A stretch of 64,000 bases of DNA from Massilia forsythiae (GTDB lineage: Bacteria > Pseudomonadota > Gammaproteobacteria > Burkholderiales > Burkholderiaceae_D). This document shows positions 52,494 to 62,322 of this stretch, one piece after another (positions within the stretch are counted from its first letter, which is position 1; each line of letters begins with the position of its first letter). The stretch covers positions 5,146,001 to 5,210,000 of the forward strand of contig NZ_CP051685.1 in assembly GCF_012849555.1 (NCBI RefSeq), read 5' to 3'. The translations under genes were made by a program, and so were the position numbers. Below the pieces are notes generated by a model. It was not told the DNA's origin. It was given only the letters and a program-made list of their open reading frames with translations, and searched no databases.

Positions 52494-53561
52494 ATGAACG
52501 ACCTCTCCCTTCCCGAATCCAGCGCCGCGCCGGCGGACGACGCCGGCGCCGGCGAACGTCCGAAAAGCATCACGCTCAAGGACGTCGCGCGCCTGGCCGG
52601 CCTGTCGCCGATCACCGTGTCGCGCGCGCTGCACAACCCGCGCATGGTCAAGCCCGAGACCATCGAGAAGGTCAAGCAGGCCGCCGCCGTCATCGGCTAC
52701 ATCCCCAACCTGCTGGCCGGCGGCCTGACGACGAAACGCAGCCGGCTGGTGGCGTCGATCGTACCGCAGCTGTCGAATTCGATGTTCGCCGAAACCGTGC
52801 AGGGCTTGAACGACGAGCTGGCGGCGCACGGCTACCAGCTGCTGCTGAGCGTGTCCTCCTACTCGCGCGCGACCGAGGAAGAACTGTTGACCGGCATCCT
52901 CAGCCGCCAGCCGGACGGCGTCGTGCTCACCGGGATCAACCACCATCCGGGCGTGCGCAAGAAGCTGCTGGCGATGGGCATTCCGGTGGTGGAAGCCTGG
53001 GACATCTCGCCCACGCCGATCGACATCGCGGTCGGCTTCAACCACGAGCGGGTCGGCGAAGCGGTGGCCCGCTACCTGCTGGACAAGGGATTCAAGCGCT
53101 TCGCCTCGGTGTGCGGCACCGACGAGCGCGCGGTGCTGCGGCGGCGCGCGCTGGAGGCGGAACTGCGGCGCCACGGCATCGAACTGATCGCCAGCCACGA
53201 GGTGCCGCCGCCGACCACGCTGGCGCTGGGCCGCCAGGGTTTATACGCGATCCTGGAAGGCGGCCACCGGCCCGACGTGGTCGTGTGCAGCTCGGACGTG
53301 CTGGCCCACGGCGCCCTGATCGAAGCCGGCGCGCGCGGCATCGCGGTGCCGGACCGGCTCGGGATCATGGGATTCGGCGATTTCGATTTCGCCGCGCATA
53401 CGCATCCGGCGATCTCGACGGTGTACGTCGACAAGCGCGGCGTCGGCACCCGTGCGGCGCGCTGCCTGATCGCCAAGATCGAAGGCCGGCGCCTGGACGA
53501 CCAGGTGATCGACGTCGGTTTCAAGCTGGTGGAACGGGATACCACGCGCATCGGCGGCTGA
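52494..53561 (+). CDS. LacI-family transcriptional regulator of the aldarate operon
   Basis: 355 aa. The N-terminal helix-turn-helix reads ITLKDVARLAGLSPITVSRA followed by LHNPRMVKPET and the hinge IGYIPNLLAGGLTTKRS; the periplasmic-binding-protein-like effector domain follows with VASIVPQLSNSMFAE, PDGVVLTGINHH and IMGFGDFDFAAHTHPAISTV. It diverges from garD with three related palindromes between. An in-frame ATG at 52425 would add 23 residues but lacks a ribosome site and abuts operator 3. The effector is probably an aldarate. Confidence 0.87.
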   Translation: MNDLSLPESSAAPADDAGAGERPKSITLKDVARLAGLSPITVSRALHNPRMVKPETIEKVKQAAAVIGYIPNLLAGGLTTKRSRLVASIVPQLSNSMFAETVQGLNDELAAHGYQLLLSVSSYSRATEEELLTGILSRQPDGVVLTGINHHPGVRKKLLAMGIPVVEAWDISPTPIDIAVGFNHERVGEAVARYLLDKGFKRFASVCGTDERAVLRRRALEAELRRHGIELIASHEVPPPTTLALGRQGLYAILEGGHRPDVVVCSSDVLAHGALIEAGARGIAVPDRLGIMGFGDFDFAAHTHPAISTVYVDKRGVGTRAARCLIAKIEGRRLDDQVIDVGFKLVERDTTRIGG

Positions 53562-53624
53562 GGCGTTGCGCCGCCGATGCGCGGGTCAGGCAGGGCTCAG
53601 TGCAGGCAGCTGAGTGCCCGCAGC

Positions 53625-53789
53625 TCAGTGCTCGCACATGATGTTGCCGTCGGCGTCGACGCGGTTGCCGTAGGCGAGCAGCCAGGACTGGAACACGCGG
53701 TGCAGGAACGACGGGCGGGCGGTGCCGGCGCTGCGCGCCGACTGGGTCATCGGGGCGCGGCCGAGGGTTGCTGCGTGCTGGTTGGACAT
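53625..53789 (-). CDS. 54-residue small protein, hypothetical
   Basis: Starts MSNQHAATLGRAPMTQSARS and ends NRVDADGNIMCEH. An amphipathic/aromatic segment (FLHRVFQSWLLAYG) lies in the middle. AGAGG is six bases before the ATG, so translation looks real. No family recognised. It lies between the LacI-type gene (convergent) and the end of czcA (same strand). Confidence 0.5.
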   Translation of the reverse strand: MSNQHAATLGRAPMTQSARSAGTARPSFLHRVFQSWLLAYGNRVDADGNIMCEH

Positions 53790-53803
53790 GGTCGACCTCT
53801 TTC

Positions 53804-53827
53804 AAAAAACGCTGGACAGTGGACCAG
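53804..53827 (-). terminator. possible weak terminator after czcA
   Basis: On the minus strand CTGG...CCAG (53827-53812) is followed by a run of six T (53809-53804). The stem is short and partly mismatched. It lies about 50 bases after the czcA stop and just before the 54-residue gene. Confidence 0.3.
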
Positions 53828-53877
53828 TCTAAACAGATGCGCCGCATATTCCCAATCACCGGTTCCAATACCCCCCA

Positions 53878-56800
53878 TCAGCCGCGGGCATGACCGCCGC
53901 CGCGGCCCGCTGCGTCATCACTGCGCCCAATGACCGTGATATACAGCGCCGGCAGGATCAGCAGCGTCAGCAGCGTCGACGACAGGATGCCGCCGATGAC
54001 CACCGTCGCCAGCGGCCGCTGCACCTCCGCACCGGTACCGCCGGCCAGCGCCATCGGCAGGAAGCCGAGCGAGGCCACCAGCGCCGTCATCAGCACCGCG
54101 CGCAGGCGCGCCTCGGCGCCCTGGCGCATCGCCGGTTCGGCCGCCATGCCCTGGTCACGCAGGCCGCGCACGAAGGCGATCATCACCAGCCCGTTCAGCA
54201 CCGCCACGCCGGACAGCGCGATGAAGCCGACCGCCGCCGAGATCGACAGCGGCAGGCCGCGCAGCCACAGCGCCAGCACGCCGCCGCTCATGGCGAACGG
54301 AATCCCGCTGAACACCAGCAGCCCCTCCCTGAGGCTGTTGAACATCAGGTACAGCAGCGCGAACACCAGCGCCAGCGCCGCCGGGATCACCAGCAGCAAG
54401 CGCCGGCTGGCCGCCTGCAAATTCTCGAACTGGCCGCCCAGCGCGATCCAGGTCCCGGCCGGCAGGGTTTCCTGCGCCAGCGCCGTTTGCAGCGCGCCCA
54501 CGAAGGAACCCAGGTCGCGCCCGCGCACGTTGGCCGTCACCACCACGCGGCGCTTGCCGTTCTCGCGGCTGACCTGCGCCGCTTCCGGCGCCAGGCGCAA
54601 GGTCGCGATCTCGGACAGCGGAATGCTGGCGGCGTGGCCGTCACGCGCGCCGCGCCCCGCCGGCAGCGCGATCGGCAGCCGCGCCAGGCTGTCGACATCG
54701 TTGCGCACGCCCTCCCCCAGGCGCACCGCGATGGCGAAGCGGCGGTCGCCCTCGAACACGGTGCCGATGGCGCGCCCGCCCACCAGCGTGCCGAACGCTT
54801 CCTGGACGTCGGCCACGTTCAGTCCGTAGCGCGCGGCGCGTTCGCGGTCGACGTCGAGCAGCAGCGCCGGCAAGCCTTCGGTCTGCTCGACCTTGATCTC
54901 GGCCGCGCCCTGCACCTGCTCCAGCACGCGCGCCACCTGGCGCGCCGCCTGCGCCATCGCGGCCTGGTCGTCGCCGAACACCTTGACGGCCACGTCGCTG
55001 CGCACGCCCGAGATCAGCTCGTTGAAGCGCAGCTGGATCGGCTGCGAGAACTCGTAGTTGTTGCCGGGGATGCGCGCGGCCGCGGCGGCGATCGCCGCCA
55101 CCAGTTCGGCGTGGGTGCGGCGCGGCGCCGGCCAGTCCTCGACCGGCTTGAGCATGATGTAGCTGTCGGCGGCGTTGGGCGGCATCGGGTCGGTCGCCAC
55201 CTCGGCGGTGCCGATGCGGGCGAACATGCGCTCGATCTCGGGAAATTCGCGCAGCAGCGCCGCTTCCAGGCGCTGCTGCATCGCCACCGATTGCTGCAGG
55301 CCGGTGCCGGGGATGCGCATGGTCAGCACCGCCAGGTCGCCCTCGTCCAGGTTGGGCGCGAATTCGGTGCCGAGCCGGGTCGCCAGCAGGCCGGAGAGCA
55401 GCACCGCCAGCACGGCGAAGGTCAGCGCCACCGGACGGTTGCGCAGCGTTGCCTCCAGCAGCGGGCGGTACAAGGCGCGCGCACGGCGCATTAGGCGGTT
55501 TTCATGGCCATCTTCATGTCCTTCTCCCGGTGCGCGTCCATCCTCCCGCACCGACTCTCGCACGAAGAGCGCCAGCGCGGCCGGCACGAAGGTCACCGAC
55601 AGCAGCATCGCCGCCGCCAGCGCCATCACCACCGTGATCGCCATCGGATGGAACATGCGGCCCTCGACCCCGTCCAGCGCGAAGATCGGCAGGTACACCG
55701 TCATGATGATCAGCTGCCCGAACAGCAGCGGCCGGCGCACTTCGACCGCCGCCGCGGCCACCACCGCCAGCCGTTCTTCGCGGGTCAAAGCGCGTCCAAC
55801 GCCGCGCGACGCCAGCCCCAGGCGGCGGATGCAGTTCTCGGCGATGACCACGGCGCCGTCGACGATGATGCCGAAGTCGAGCGCGCCAAGACTCATCAGG
55901 TTGGCGCTGACGCCCGCCTGCACCATCCCCGTGAACACCATCAGCATCGTCAGCGGGATCACCAGCGCCGTCACCAGCGCCGCGCGCAGGTTGCCGAGGA
56001 AGGCGAACAGGATCGCCACCACCAGGATCGCGCCTTCCAGCAGGTTGGCGCGCACGGTGGCGATCGCCTTGTTGACCAGCACCGAGCGGTCGTACACCGG
56101 CAGCGCCTGCACGCCCGGCGGCAGCGAGCGGTTGACCGCCTGCAGGCGCAGGCGCGCCGCCTGCGCCACCGCACGACTGTTCTCGCCGACCAGCATGAAC
56201 ACCGCGCCCAGCACCACTTCGCGGCCGTTCTCGGTGGCGGCGCCGGTGCGCAGTTCGCGCCCCGGCTCGACCTCGGCCACGTCGCGCACGCGCACCGGCG
56301 CGCCCTGCACCACGTCCAGCACGATATTGCGGATCTCGTCGAGCGACTTCACCTGGCCGGGCGTGCGCACCACCAGCTGCTCGCCGCCGCGCTCGATGTA
56401 GCCGGCGCCGGCATTCGCGTTGTTGCGCTCGATCGCCTCGACCAGCACGGCCAGCGACAAGCCGTGCGCCGCCAGCTTCGCCATGTCCGGCGCCACCTGG
56501 ACCTCCTTGCGGTAGCCGCCGATGGTGTTCACCTCGGTCACGCCGGGCACGCCGCGCAGCTGCGGCGCCACGATCCAGTCCTGGATGTCGCGCAGGTCGG
56601 CCGGGGTGTACGGGCTGCCGTCGGCCTTGCGCGCGCCTTCGCGCGCTTCCACGGTCCAGTAGAAGATCTCGCCCAGGCCGGTGGCGATCGGCCCCATGGC
56701 CGCATCGAGTCCCGCCGGCAGGCCGCTCCTGGCCTGCTGCAGGCGCTCGTTCACCAGCTGGCGCGCGAAGTGGATGTCGGTGCCATCCTCGAACACGACC

Positions 56801-57105
56801 GTCACCTGCGACAGCCCGTACTTCGACAGCGAACGGGTCTGCGCCAGGCGCGGCAGGCCGCTCATGGCGGTCTCGATCGGGAAGGTGACGCGCTGTTCGA
56901 CCTCCAGCGCCGAATAGCCCGGCGCGCCGGTATTCACCTGCACCTGCACGTTGGTGATGTCGGGCACGGCGTCGATCGGCAGGCGCCCGTAGTGGACGAT
57001 GCCGGCGCCGGCCAGGCAGGCGAACGCGAACAGGACCAGCCAGCGCCGCGCGATGGCCAGTTCGATGAGCCTGCGGAACAGGCTGTCCTGCGCTTCAGTC
57101 CTCAT
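53878..57105 (-). CDS. czcA: heavy-metal RND efflux pump CzcA
   Basis: 1075 aa inner-membrane RND proton antiporter with 12 membrane helices and two large periplasmic loops. The family-defining segment in helix 4 reads DFGIIVDGAVVIAEN (residues 410-424), the HME1 type found in Co/Zn/Cd exporters rather than the Cu/Ag type. The N-terminal loop has PDITNVQVQVNT and TRSLSKYGLSQVTVVFEDGTDI. The start is set at MRTEAQDSLFRR, overlapping czcB by 11 bases; the open frame upstream is not protein-like. Confidence 0.92.
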   Translation of the reverse strand: MRTEAQDSLFRRLIELAIARRWLVLFAFACLAGAGIVHYGRLPIDAVPDITNVQVQVNTGAPGYSALEVEQRVTFPIETAMSGLPRLAQTRSLSKYGLSQVTVVFEDGTDIHFARQLVNERLQQARSGLPAGLDAAMGPIATGLGEIFYWTVEAREGARKADGSPYTPADLRDIQDWIVAPQLRGVPGVTEVNTIGGYRKEVQVAPDMAKLAAHGLSLAVLVEAIERNNANAGAGYIERGGEQLVVRTPGQVKSLDEIRNIVLDVVQGAPVRVRDVAEVEPGRELRTGAATENGREVVLGAVFMLVGENSRAVAQAARLRLQAVNRSLPPGVQALPVYDRSVLVNKAIATVRANLLEGAILVVAILFAFLGNLRAALVTALVIPLTMLMVFTGMVQAGVSANLMSLGALDFGIIVDGAVVIAENCIRRLGLASRGVGRALTREERLAVVAAAAVEVRRPLLFGQLIIMTVYLPIFALDGVEGRMFHPMAITVVMALAAAMLLSVTFVPAALALFVRESVREDGRAPGEGHEDGHENRLMRRARALYRPLLEATLRNRPVALTFAVLAVLLSGLLATRLGTEFAPNLDEGDLAVLTMRIPGTGLQQSVAMQQRLEAALLREFPEIERMFARIGTAEVATDPMPPNAADSYIMLKPVEDWPAPRRTHAELVAAIAAAAARIPGNNYEFSQPIQLRFNELISGVRSDVAVKVFGDDQAAMAQAARQVARVLEQVQGAAEIKVEQTEGLPALLLDVDRERAARYGLNVADVQEAFGTLVGGRAIGTVFEGDRRFAIAVRLGEGVRNDVDSLARLPIALPAGRGARDGHAASIPLSEIATLRLAPEAAQVSRENGKRRVVVTANVRGRDLGSFVGALQTALAQETLPAGTWIALGGQFENLQAASRRLLLVIPAALALVFALLYLMFNSLREGLLVFSGIPFAMSGGVLALWLRGLPLSISAAVGFIALSGVAVLNGLVMIAFVRGLRDQGMAAEPAMRQGAEARLRAVLMTALVASLGFLPMALAGGTGAEVQRPLATVVIGGILSSTLLTLLILPALYITVIGRSDDAAGRGGGHARG

Positions 57106-58354
57106 GTCCGGCCTCCCCCTTGCCCAGGTCCGCCTTGAGCAAAAAGGCACCGGCCGCCGCATACGGCGTGCCGGCCGCCAGGCCCGCGACGATCTCGGTG
57201 CGCCTGCCGTCGCTGCGTCCGGTCCTGACCTCGCGCGCCGTAAAACCGGCGGCGCTGCGCACGAACACCACACTGCGCTCGTGGATGGTCTGCACCGCCT
57301 CGCTCGCCACCGTCACCGGTGCCGCGTGCGCCGGCCCGAGCAGGTCGATGGTGGCCAGCATGCCGGGTCGCAGGCGCAGGCCCGGGTTCGGCAGCACCGC
57401 GCGCACGGTGGCCATGCGCGTTTCTTCCCCCAGCACCGGACCGACGTAGGCCACCGCCCCTTCGACATCGCGCGCGAGCGCGCCGGCGCTGACCCGCAAC
57501 GGCATGCCGCTGCGTACCTGGCCCAGGCTGGCGCCGGGCAGCGCGGCCTCGACCCAGACCCGCGACAGGTCGGCCACGGTGAACAGTTGCCGGGTCTCGT
57601 CGACCGCCTGGCCGGCCACGGCCGGCTTGTCGACCACCACGCCCGCCAGGGGGGCGCGCACGGTCACGCTGCTGGAGACCGCGCCGCCGCTGTCGGCGAT
57701 GCCGAGCGCCGCCAGCCGCTGGCGCGCCGCCTGCACGGCGATCGCCGCTTCGCCGTGCGCCGCGCGCGCGGCCTCGAGGTCCTGGCGCGCCGAGATGCCC
57801 TGCTCCCACAGCGCCTGTTCGCGCTGCAGGGTGGTGCGCGCCAGGGCCAGGCGCTGCAGCGCGGCCGCGTGCTCGGCGCGCCACTGGGCTGCGGCCGGGC
57901 TGCGCAACACCGCCAGCGCCTGGCCCTTGGCGACGCTGTCCCCAGGCGCCACCGGCACCGACGCCAGGATGCCCGGCGCCGGCGCCGCCACGGCCACCGT
58001 GCGTTCGGCATCGAAGCGCACGGTCGCCGGCAGGTGCAGCCGTTCGCGGATCGAGGCCGGCCCGGCACTGTCGACGGCGATGCCGTTGGCCTTGACCTGG
58101 GCGGCGCTCATGGCGACGGCGCCGGCGCCGCCGTCGTGGCCATCGTAGCCTTTGTGGCCGGCGCCGCCTTCGGGTTCGCCCGCCTGTTCGTAGCGGTCGT
58201 CGTGGCCGTGCGCATCCAGGTGCGCCGCATGGCCGTCCTGCGCCGGCGGCGCCGGCTGGCGCCACAGTATCAGGGCGGCCAGTACGGCGGCGAGCGCGCA
58301 CATCGCGGCGATCGCCAGTTTCTGTCGTTTGTTCATGTTGGTTGTCTCGTTCAT
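57095..58354 (-). CDS. czcB: RND periplasmic adaptor CzcB
   Basis: 419 aa membrane-fusion protein. N-terminal anchor helix (about 10-28), a His/Asp/Gly-rich metal-binding stretch (about 38-72, HAAHLDAHGHDDRYEQ and GHKGYDGHDGG), then lipoyl/hairpin and beta-barrel parts with DSVAKGQALAVL, VRAPLAGVVVDKPAVAGQAV and GMPLRVSAGALARDVEGAVAYVG. It links CzcA to CzcC and may bind metal in the periplasm. The ATG overlaps the czcC stop (ATGA). Confidence 0.9.
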   Translation of the reverse strand: MNETTNMNKRQKLAIAAMCALAAVLAALILWRQPAPPAQDGHAAHLDAHGHDDRYEQAGEPEGGAGHKGYDGHDGGAGAVAMSAAQVKANGIAVDSAGPASIRERLHLPATVRFDAERTVAVAAPAPGILASVPVAPGDSVAKGQALAVLRSPAAAQWRAEHAAALQRLALARTTLQREQALWEQGISARQDLEAARAAHGEAAIAVQAARQRLAALGIADSGGAVSSSVTVRAPLAGVVVDKPAVAGQAVDETRQLFTVADLSRVWVEAALPGASLGQVRSGMPLRVSAGALARDVEGAVAYVGPVLGEETRMATVRAVLPNPGLRLRPGMLATIDLLGPAHAAPVTVASEAVQTIHERSVVFVRSAAGFTAREVRTGRSDGRRTEIVAGLAAGTPYAAAGAFLLKADLGKGEAGHED

Positions 58355-59610
58355 TGTGGGTCGGCGTCGCCGGCCAGGCGTTCGATGTCGGCCATGGCGC
58401 GCCAGGCCTCGAGCACCGCGTCCGACCGGCGCAGCTGCGCCTGGTGCCAGGTGCGCTGGGCATCCAGCACGTCCAGGAAGGAAAACTTGCCGTACTCGAA
58501 GCCCTTGAGCGTGAGTTCGTAGGCGGCGCGCGCCTGGGGTACCAGCTCGTCGCGCAGCAGCGCGGCTTCGGCGCGCGCCTGTTCGATCCGGGCATGGGCG
58601 GCGGCCAGGGCAGCGCCCGCTTCGACGCGCGCGGCCTCCAGTTCGTCGCGCGCCTGGTCCTGGCGCCGCAGGGCGGCCGCCAGGGCGTCGCTGCGGCGGT
58701 CGAACAGCGGCAGCGGCACCGACAGGCCGATCACCGCCTGGCGGCGCGCGCCGACGCGGCCATCGAATTCGCCGGCCTGGTCCTCGCGCTGGCTGCCGAC
58801 CGACAGCGTCAGGTCGGGAATGCGCGCGGCGCGCGCCACGCCGGCCTGGGCGCCCTGCAGCGCGAGCCGGCCGCGCGCGCGCCGCACCGGGGCGGCATCC
58901 TCGACGCGCGCCAGCAGCACGGACAAGGGCGGCGGCGCCGGCAGGCCGTCTGCCGGCGCCACCGGTTCGATGGCGTCCGCCGGACGGCCGATCAGCGCGC
59001 CCAGGCGGGTGCGGGCGATGGCCAGTTCGCCGTCGGCGCGGCGGACGGCGCCGGCGGCGTCGAGCGCGGCCAGGCGCGCGCGGGTCTCGTCGAGCGGCGC
59101 CGCCTTGCCGGCGGCGACGCGTTTGGCGGCGACGTCAACGCCCTGGCGCGCCACCTCGGCCAGCGCCTTCGCCAGCGCTTGCCTGTCCCGTGCGGCCAGC
59201 AGCGCATGAAAGGCGGCGGCGACGTCGGCGCGCACGGTGCGCCGCAGCGCCGCCAGTTCGCCGTGGGCCAGCGCCGCCGCGCTTTCGGCCAGCATGATGC
59301 GGGCGCGGCGCTTGCCGCCCAGTTCGATCGGCTGGTCCAGCTGGAGGGTGGAGGTGCTGCTGCCGGCGCGCTGGCCTTCGCGCAGGAAGGAGAGCGTCGG
59401 GTTCGGATAGCGGCCGGCCTGCGCCGCCTCGGCGTCGCCGGCGGCGGCTTCATGGATGGCGGCGCGCACGCCGGGCTGTTCCAGCGCGAGGCGGATGGCG
59501 GCGCGCAGGTCGATGGCGGCCGAAGCGGATGCGGCCGGGTCGGCCGCAGCGGCGCACGCCGAAACGATGGCCATGGCCAGCATGGCCGACGGCTTGATCA
59601 ATGCATGCAT
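58351..59610 (-). CDS. czcC: outer-membrane efflux protein CzcC
   Basis: 419 aa TolC-like outer-membrane factor. Signal peptide to about 24 (AIVSACAAAADPA); long coiled-coil helices with two repeated domains. Family hallmarks are GRYPNPTLSFLREGQ, LDQPIELGGKRRARI, KAAPLDETRARLAALDA and FEYGKFSFLDVLDAQRTW near the end. AGGAG is five bases before the ATG. First gene of the czcCBA operon. Confidence 0.9.
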   Translation of the reverse strand: MHALIKPSAMLAMAIVSACAAAADPAASASAAIDLRAAIRLALEQPGVRAAIHEAAAGDAEAAQAGRYPNPTLSFLREGQRAGSSTSTLQLDQPIELGGKRRARIMLAESAAALAHGELAALRRTVRADVAAAFHALLAARDRQALAKALAEVARQGVDVAAKRVAAGKAAPLDETRARLAALDAAGAVRRADGELAIARTRLGALIGRPADAIEPVAPADGLPAPPPLSVLLARVEDAAPVRRARGRLALQGAQAGVARAARIPDLTLSVGSQREDQAGEFDGRVGARRQAVIGLSVPLPLFDRRSDALAAALRRQDQARDELEAARVEAGAALAAAHARIEQARAEAALLRDELVPQARAAYELTLKGFEYGKFSFLDVLDAQRTWHQAQLRRSDAVLEAWRAMADIERLAGDADPQ

Positions 59611-59733
59611 GGATGCTCCTGATGTCGATGGATGGCGATGTCGGATCAGGCGCGCAGGCGCACGCATGCCGGCCCGGTGGCCGGATTGCGGAGCCGCTGT
59701 TCTAGTGAAGGAAAAAGACGGACAGCCTGCGCG

Positions 59734-60138
59734 CTACTGGGCGGCGGCGGTCCATTGAGGCCGTTCGGGCCGGGGCGCCGGCCTGGATGCCGGGAATGCG
59801 GCCGGCGGCGCGCTGGCCGCGTCTGCAAGGCGCTCGACGCCCACGGCGACGGATGCCGAAGGCAAGGTCAGGATATGGCCGAACATGCAGGCGGGACAAT
59901 GCGGATCGGCCGGGCCGGCGCCGTCGTCGGCGGCTTGCAGCACGGCGGCCTGCAGCATCGCGACCTTGGCCGCGGCGATCTGCGGCGAGGCCTGCGCCCC
60001 TTCGGCGGCATGGTGCGTCACCCCGGACGCCGTCGATGCGTAGCAGGCGTCCGCCATCGCCAGGGCGACCTGGAACGGGTAGACGACCAGCAGCAGGATC
60101 AGGATCCAGCGGCGCATGGAATGGAAAGGGGTGGACAT
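59734..60138 (-). CDS. CzcI-like small exported protein
   Basis: 134 aa. The signal peptide reads RRWILILLLVVYPFQVALAM. A Cys/His cluster lies in the middle (DACYASTASGVTHHA and DPHCPACMFGH), then a Pro-rich tail. This matches the CzcI type of protein that precedes czcC in metal-resistance loci of Burkholderiales; its role is regulatory or metal-binding. It lies 123 bases upstream of czcC on the same strand. An alternative start is at 60117. Confidence 0.65.
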   Translation of the reverse strand: MSTPFHSMRRWILILLLVVYPFQVALAMADACYASTASGVTHHAAEGAQASPQIAAAKVAMLQAAVLQAADDGAGPADPHCPACMFGHILTLPSASVAVGVERLADAASAPPAAFPASRPAPRPERPQWTAAAQ

Positions 60139-60180
60139 CGATTCCGAATGTAGCAGGCCCGGACGCCGCAGGCAAGCGCG

Positions 60181-61491
60181 TCAGCCGTGCGTGCGCTCGT
60201 GCATGCGCCGGTGCATCCTGCGCAAGCCCAGCCACACCACGGCCGCCACCACCGGCACCAGGGCGCCGGTCGCCACCTCGGGATTCAGGTGCGCGCCGAG
60301 CGCCTTGGCCGCCTTGCCGGCATAGCCGAGCAGGCCGACCACGTAATACGAGATCGCCGCCACCGACAGGCCCTCGACCGCCTGCTGCAGGCGCAGCTGC
60401 TGGGCGGCGCGCCGGTCCATCGATTGCAGGATGCGCCGGTTCTGGTCTTCCTGCACGATGCTCACGCGGGTGCGCAGCAGGTCGTTGACGTTGGCGATGC
60501 GCCGGCCCAGCGCGTCCAGGCGCGCCGCCACCGCCTCGCAGGTGTTCATCGCCGGCGTCAGGCGGCGGTCCATGAATTCCTCCACCGTCGGCACGCCCTC
60601 GGTACGCACCTCGCGCAGTTCGTCGATGCGTGCCTTGACCAGGCGGTAGTACGCCTTGGAGGCCGAGAAACGGTAGCCGTGTTCCAGCGACAGCCGTTCC
60701 AGGCGCGCCGCCAGCGCCGTGATCCGGCCCAGCAGCGTCTGGTCGTCAGCCGCGGCGCCGTCCACCATGCGCGCCGCCAGCGTCGCCAGCTCGGCTTCGA
60801 TGTCGTCCAGCGCGGCGCCCACGGTGCGCGCCACCGGCAGCCCGAGCAGGGCCATCATCCGGTAAGTCTCGATCTCCAGCACGCGCTGCGCCAGTCGCCC
60901 GGCCTGCTGGGCGCGCATGTCCACGTCGCACAGCACGAAGCGCGAAAAGCCGTCGGGATGGATGATGAAGTCGGTCCACAGCTCGCCGCCCTGCATCACG
61001 CGCGCCCCGACCAGGCCGCCGCCCTCGAAGCCGGCCTGCAGCAGCGCCGGATCGGCGGCGCCGCGCGCCAGCAGCACATGGCTGGCCGCGATCAGGCGCC
61101 CGTGCAGCGCCAGGATCCAGGATTGCGGCAGCTGCGCCAGCGGCATGCGCGCGAACGCCGCGCCGGCATCCGCATCGGGCGCGGCCTTGTGGGTGATGGT
61201 GTAGGTGGCGAATTCGGTGTGGCATTCCCACTTCAGGCGGAAGCGGCCGAAGTCGTGATAGAAGTGGTTGGCCGCCACGTGCGGCGCGGCCACGCCGAAG
61301 TGCGTGCACAGCTGGGCCAGCAGCGCGTGCTGGCCGGACGCGTGGGCGCTGCGCGGGCCGTCGCCGTCCCGGTACACCGCCAGGTGCGTGATCGCTTCCG
61401 GCGCTTCCAGGCGCAGGAAGGGACGCGAGTGGATTTCGGCGGCCAGCGGAATGCGCTGGGGGTGGCTCAGGCTCTGGTAGGCGGTGGTCAT
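60181..61491 (-). CDS. DUF3422 family membrane protein
   Basis: 436 aa from MTTAYQSLS. Hallmarks of DUF3422 are HPQRIPLAAEIHSRPFLRL, FRLKWECHTEFATYTI, VLCDVDMRAQQAGRLAQRVLEIETYRMMALLGLP, HGYRFSASKAYYRLVKARI and RVSIVQEDQNRRILQSMDRRAAQQLRLQQAVEGLSV, followed by two C-terminal membrane helices and a basic tail. The N-terminal part is probably cytoplasmic and helical. Function unknown. An in-frame ATG ten codons earlier (61521) is possible; neither has a good ribosome site. Confidence 0.85.
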   Translation of the reverse strand: MTTAYQSLSHPQRIPLAAEIHSRPFLRLEAPEAITHLAVYRDGDGPRSAHASGQHALLAQLCTHFGVAAPHVAANHFYHDFGRFRLKWECHTEFATYTITHKAAPDADAGAAFARMPLAQLPQSWILALHGRLIAASHVLLARGAADPALLQAGFEGGGLVGARVMQGGELWTDFIIHPDGFSRFVLCDVDMRAQQAGRLAQRVLEIETYRMMALLGLPVARTVGAALDDIEAELATLAARMVDGAAADDQTLLGRITALAARLERLSLEHGYRFSASKAYYRLVKARIDELREVRTEGVPTVEEFMDRRLTPAMNTCEAVAARLDALGRRIANVNDLLRTRVSIVQEDQNRRILQSMDRRAAQQLRLQQAVEGLSVAAISYYVVGLLGYAGKAAKALGAHLNPEVATGALVPVVAAVVWLGLRRMHRRMHERTHG

Positions 61492-62294
61492 CGGGGGCGG
61501 CGGATCGGTCGACCCATCCATTGTAGCGGTTGTCCGCCCACCTGTGCGGCCGCCCCTGCGCCGGTCTCAGTGCGTGGTACGGGTTTGCTCCTCCTGCGGC
61601 CGTGCCTGCACTTGCGGCTGCGGGCTGGCCGGCGAGCGCAGGGCGGCCGCCTCGTCCGGCTTCATCGCCGTGATCCTGACGTCCTTCACGCGCCAGGCCT
61701 TCTGCCCGGGACTGTGCGCGGCTTGCTGCCCGCGCCCGGCATCGTCGGCCAATTCGCTGCGGCCCTCGATGTGCACCGGCAGCGTACGGCCGCCGCTGTC
61801 GAGCTCGGCATCGACCGTGCGCCAGCGTACCAGCGCCTGCGGCACCGCCGGGTCGCCGCGGCGCATGCCGTACAGGACGGCGCCGTCGATCACCAGCCGC
61901 CCGCGCCCGCCCACCGTCCGGCAGGCGGCGCCGGTAGCCGCGTCGTCCGCGCTCGCACCCGGGCCTGCAGCGGCGCTGGCGCAGGCATCCGCCAGCGTGC
62001 TGTCCAGCGCGCCGCACAGCGGCTCGAGCTGGCGCCGCAGGGCCAGGTAGCGCCGCGCCTGGCTGCGCCCGTGGTCGCCCAGCACGCGTTGCAAATGCGG
62101 ATCGCGGTCGAGCTTGGAGGTCGCGCCCAGCTGCAGCCCGGTCGCCGCCTCCAGGCCGTCGGAATCCATGACGATGCGGTCGACCCGCACCGGCTTGTCG
62201 CGGCGGCGCCCGCGCAGGTTTGCGGCGCCGTCGTCGCGGCCGTCGCCCGCGCTGCCGTCCGCACCGTTCCCGCCAGCGCCGCCGGCGGCCGCCC

Positions 62295-62322
62295 CGTCCA
62301 GCCCGCGCCGTCCAGCCCGCGC
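62295..62322 (-). repeat. 14-bp perfect tandem duplication (frameshifting)
   Basis: CGTCCAGCCCGCGC occurs twice in direct tandem (62295-62308 and 62309-62322). Removing one copy joins the upstream patatin frame exactly to the downstream frame, giving RRGLDGAAAGG. The duplication therefore explains the frameshift. Confidence 0.8.

Noticed and set aside
48245..53641. A 1798-codon open frame on the plus strand opposite the aldarate operon
   Set aside because: It is antisense to five well-supported genes, has His/Ala/Gly/Gln-rich nonsense composition typical of high-GC complementary frames, and shows no domains.
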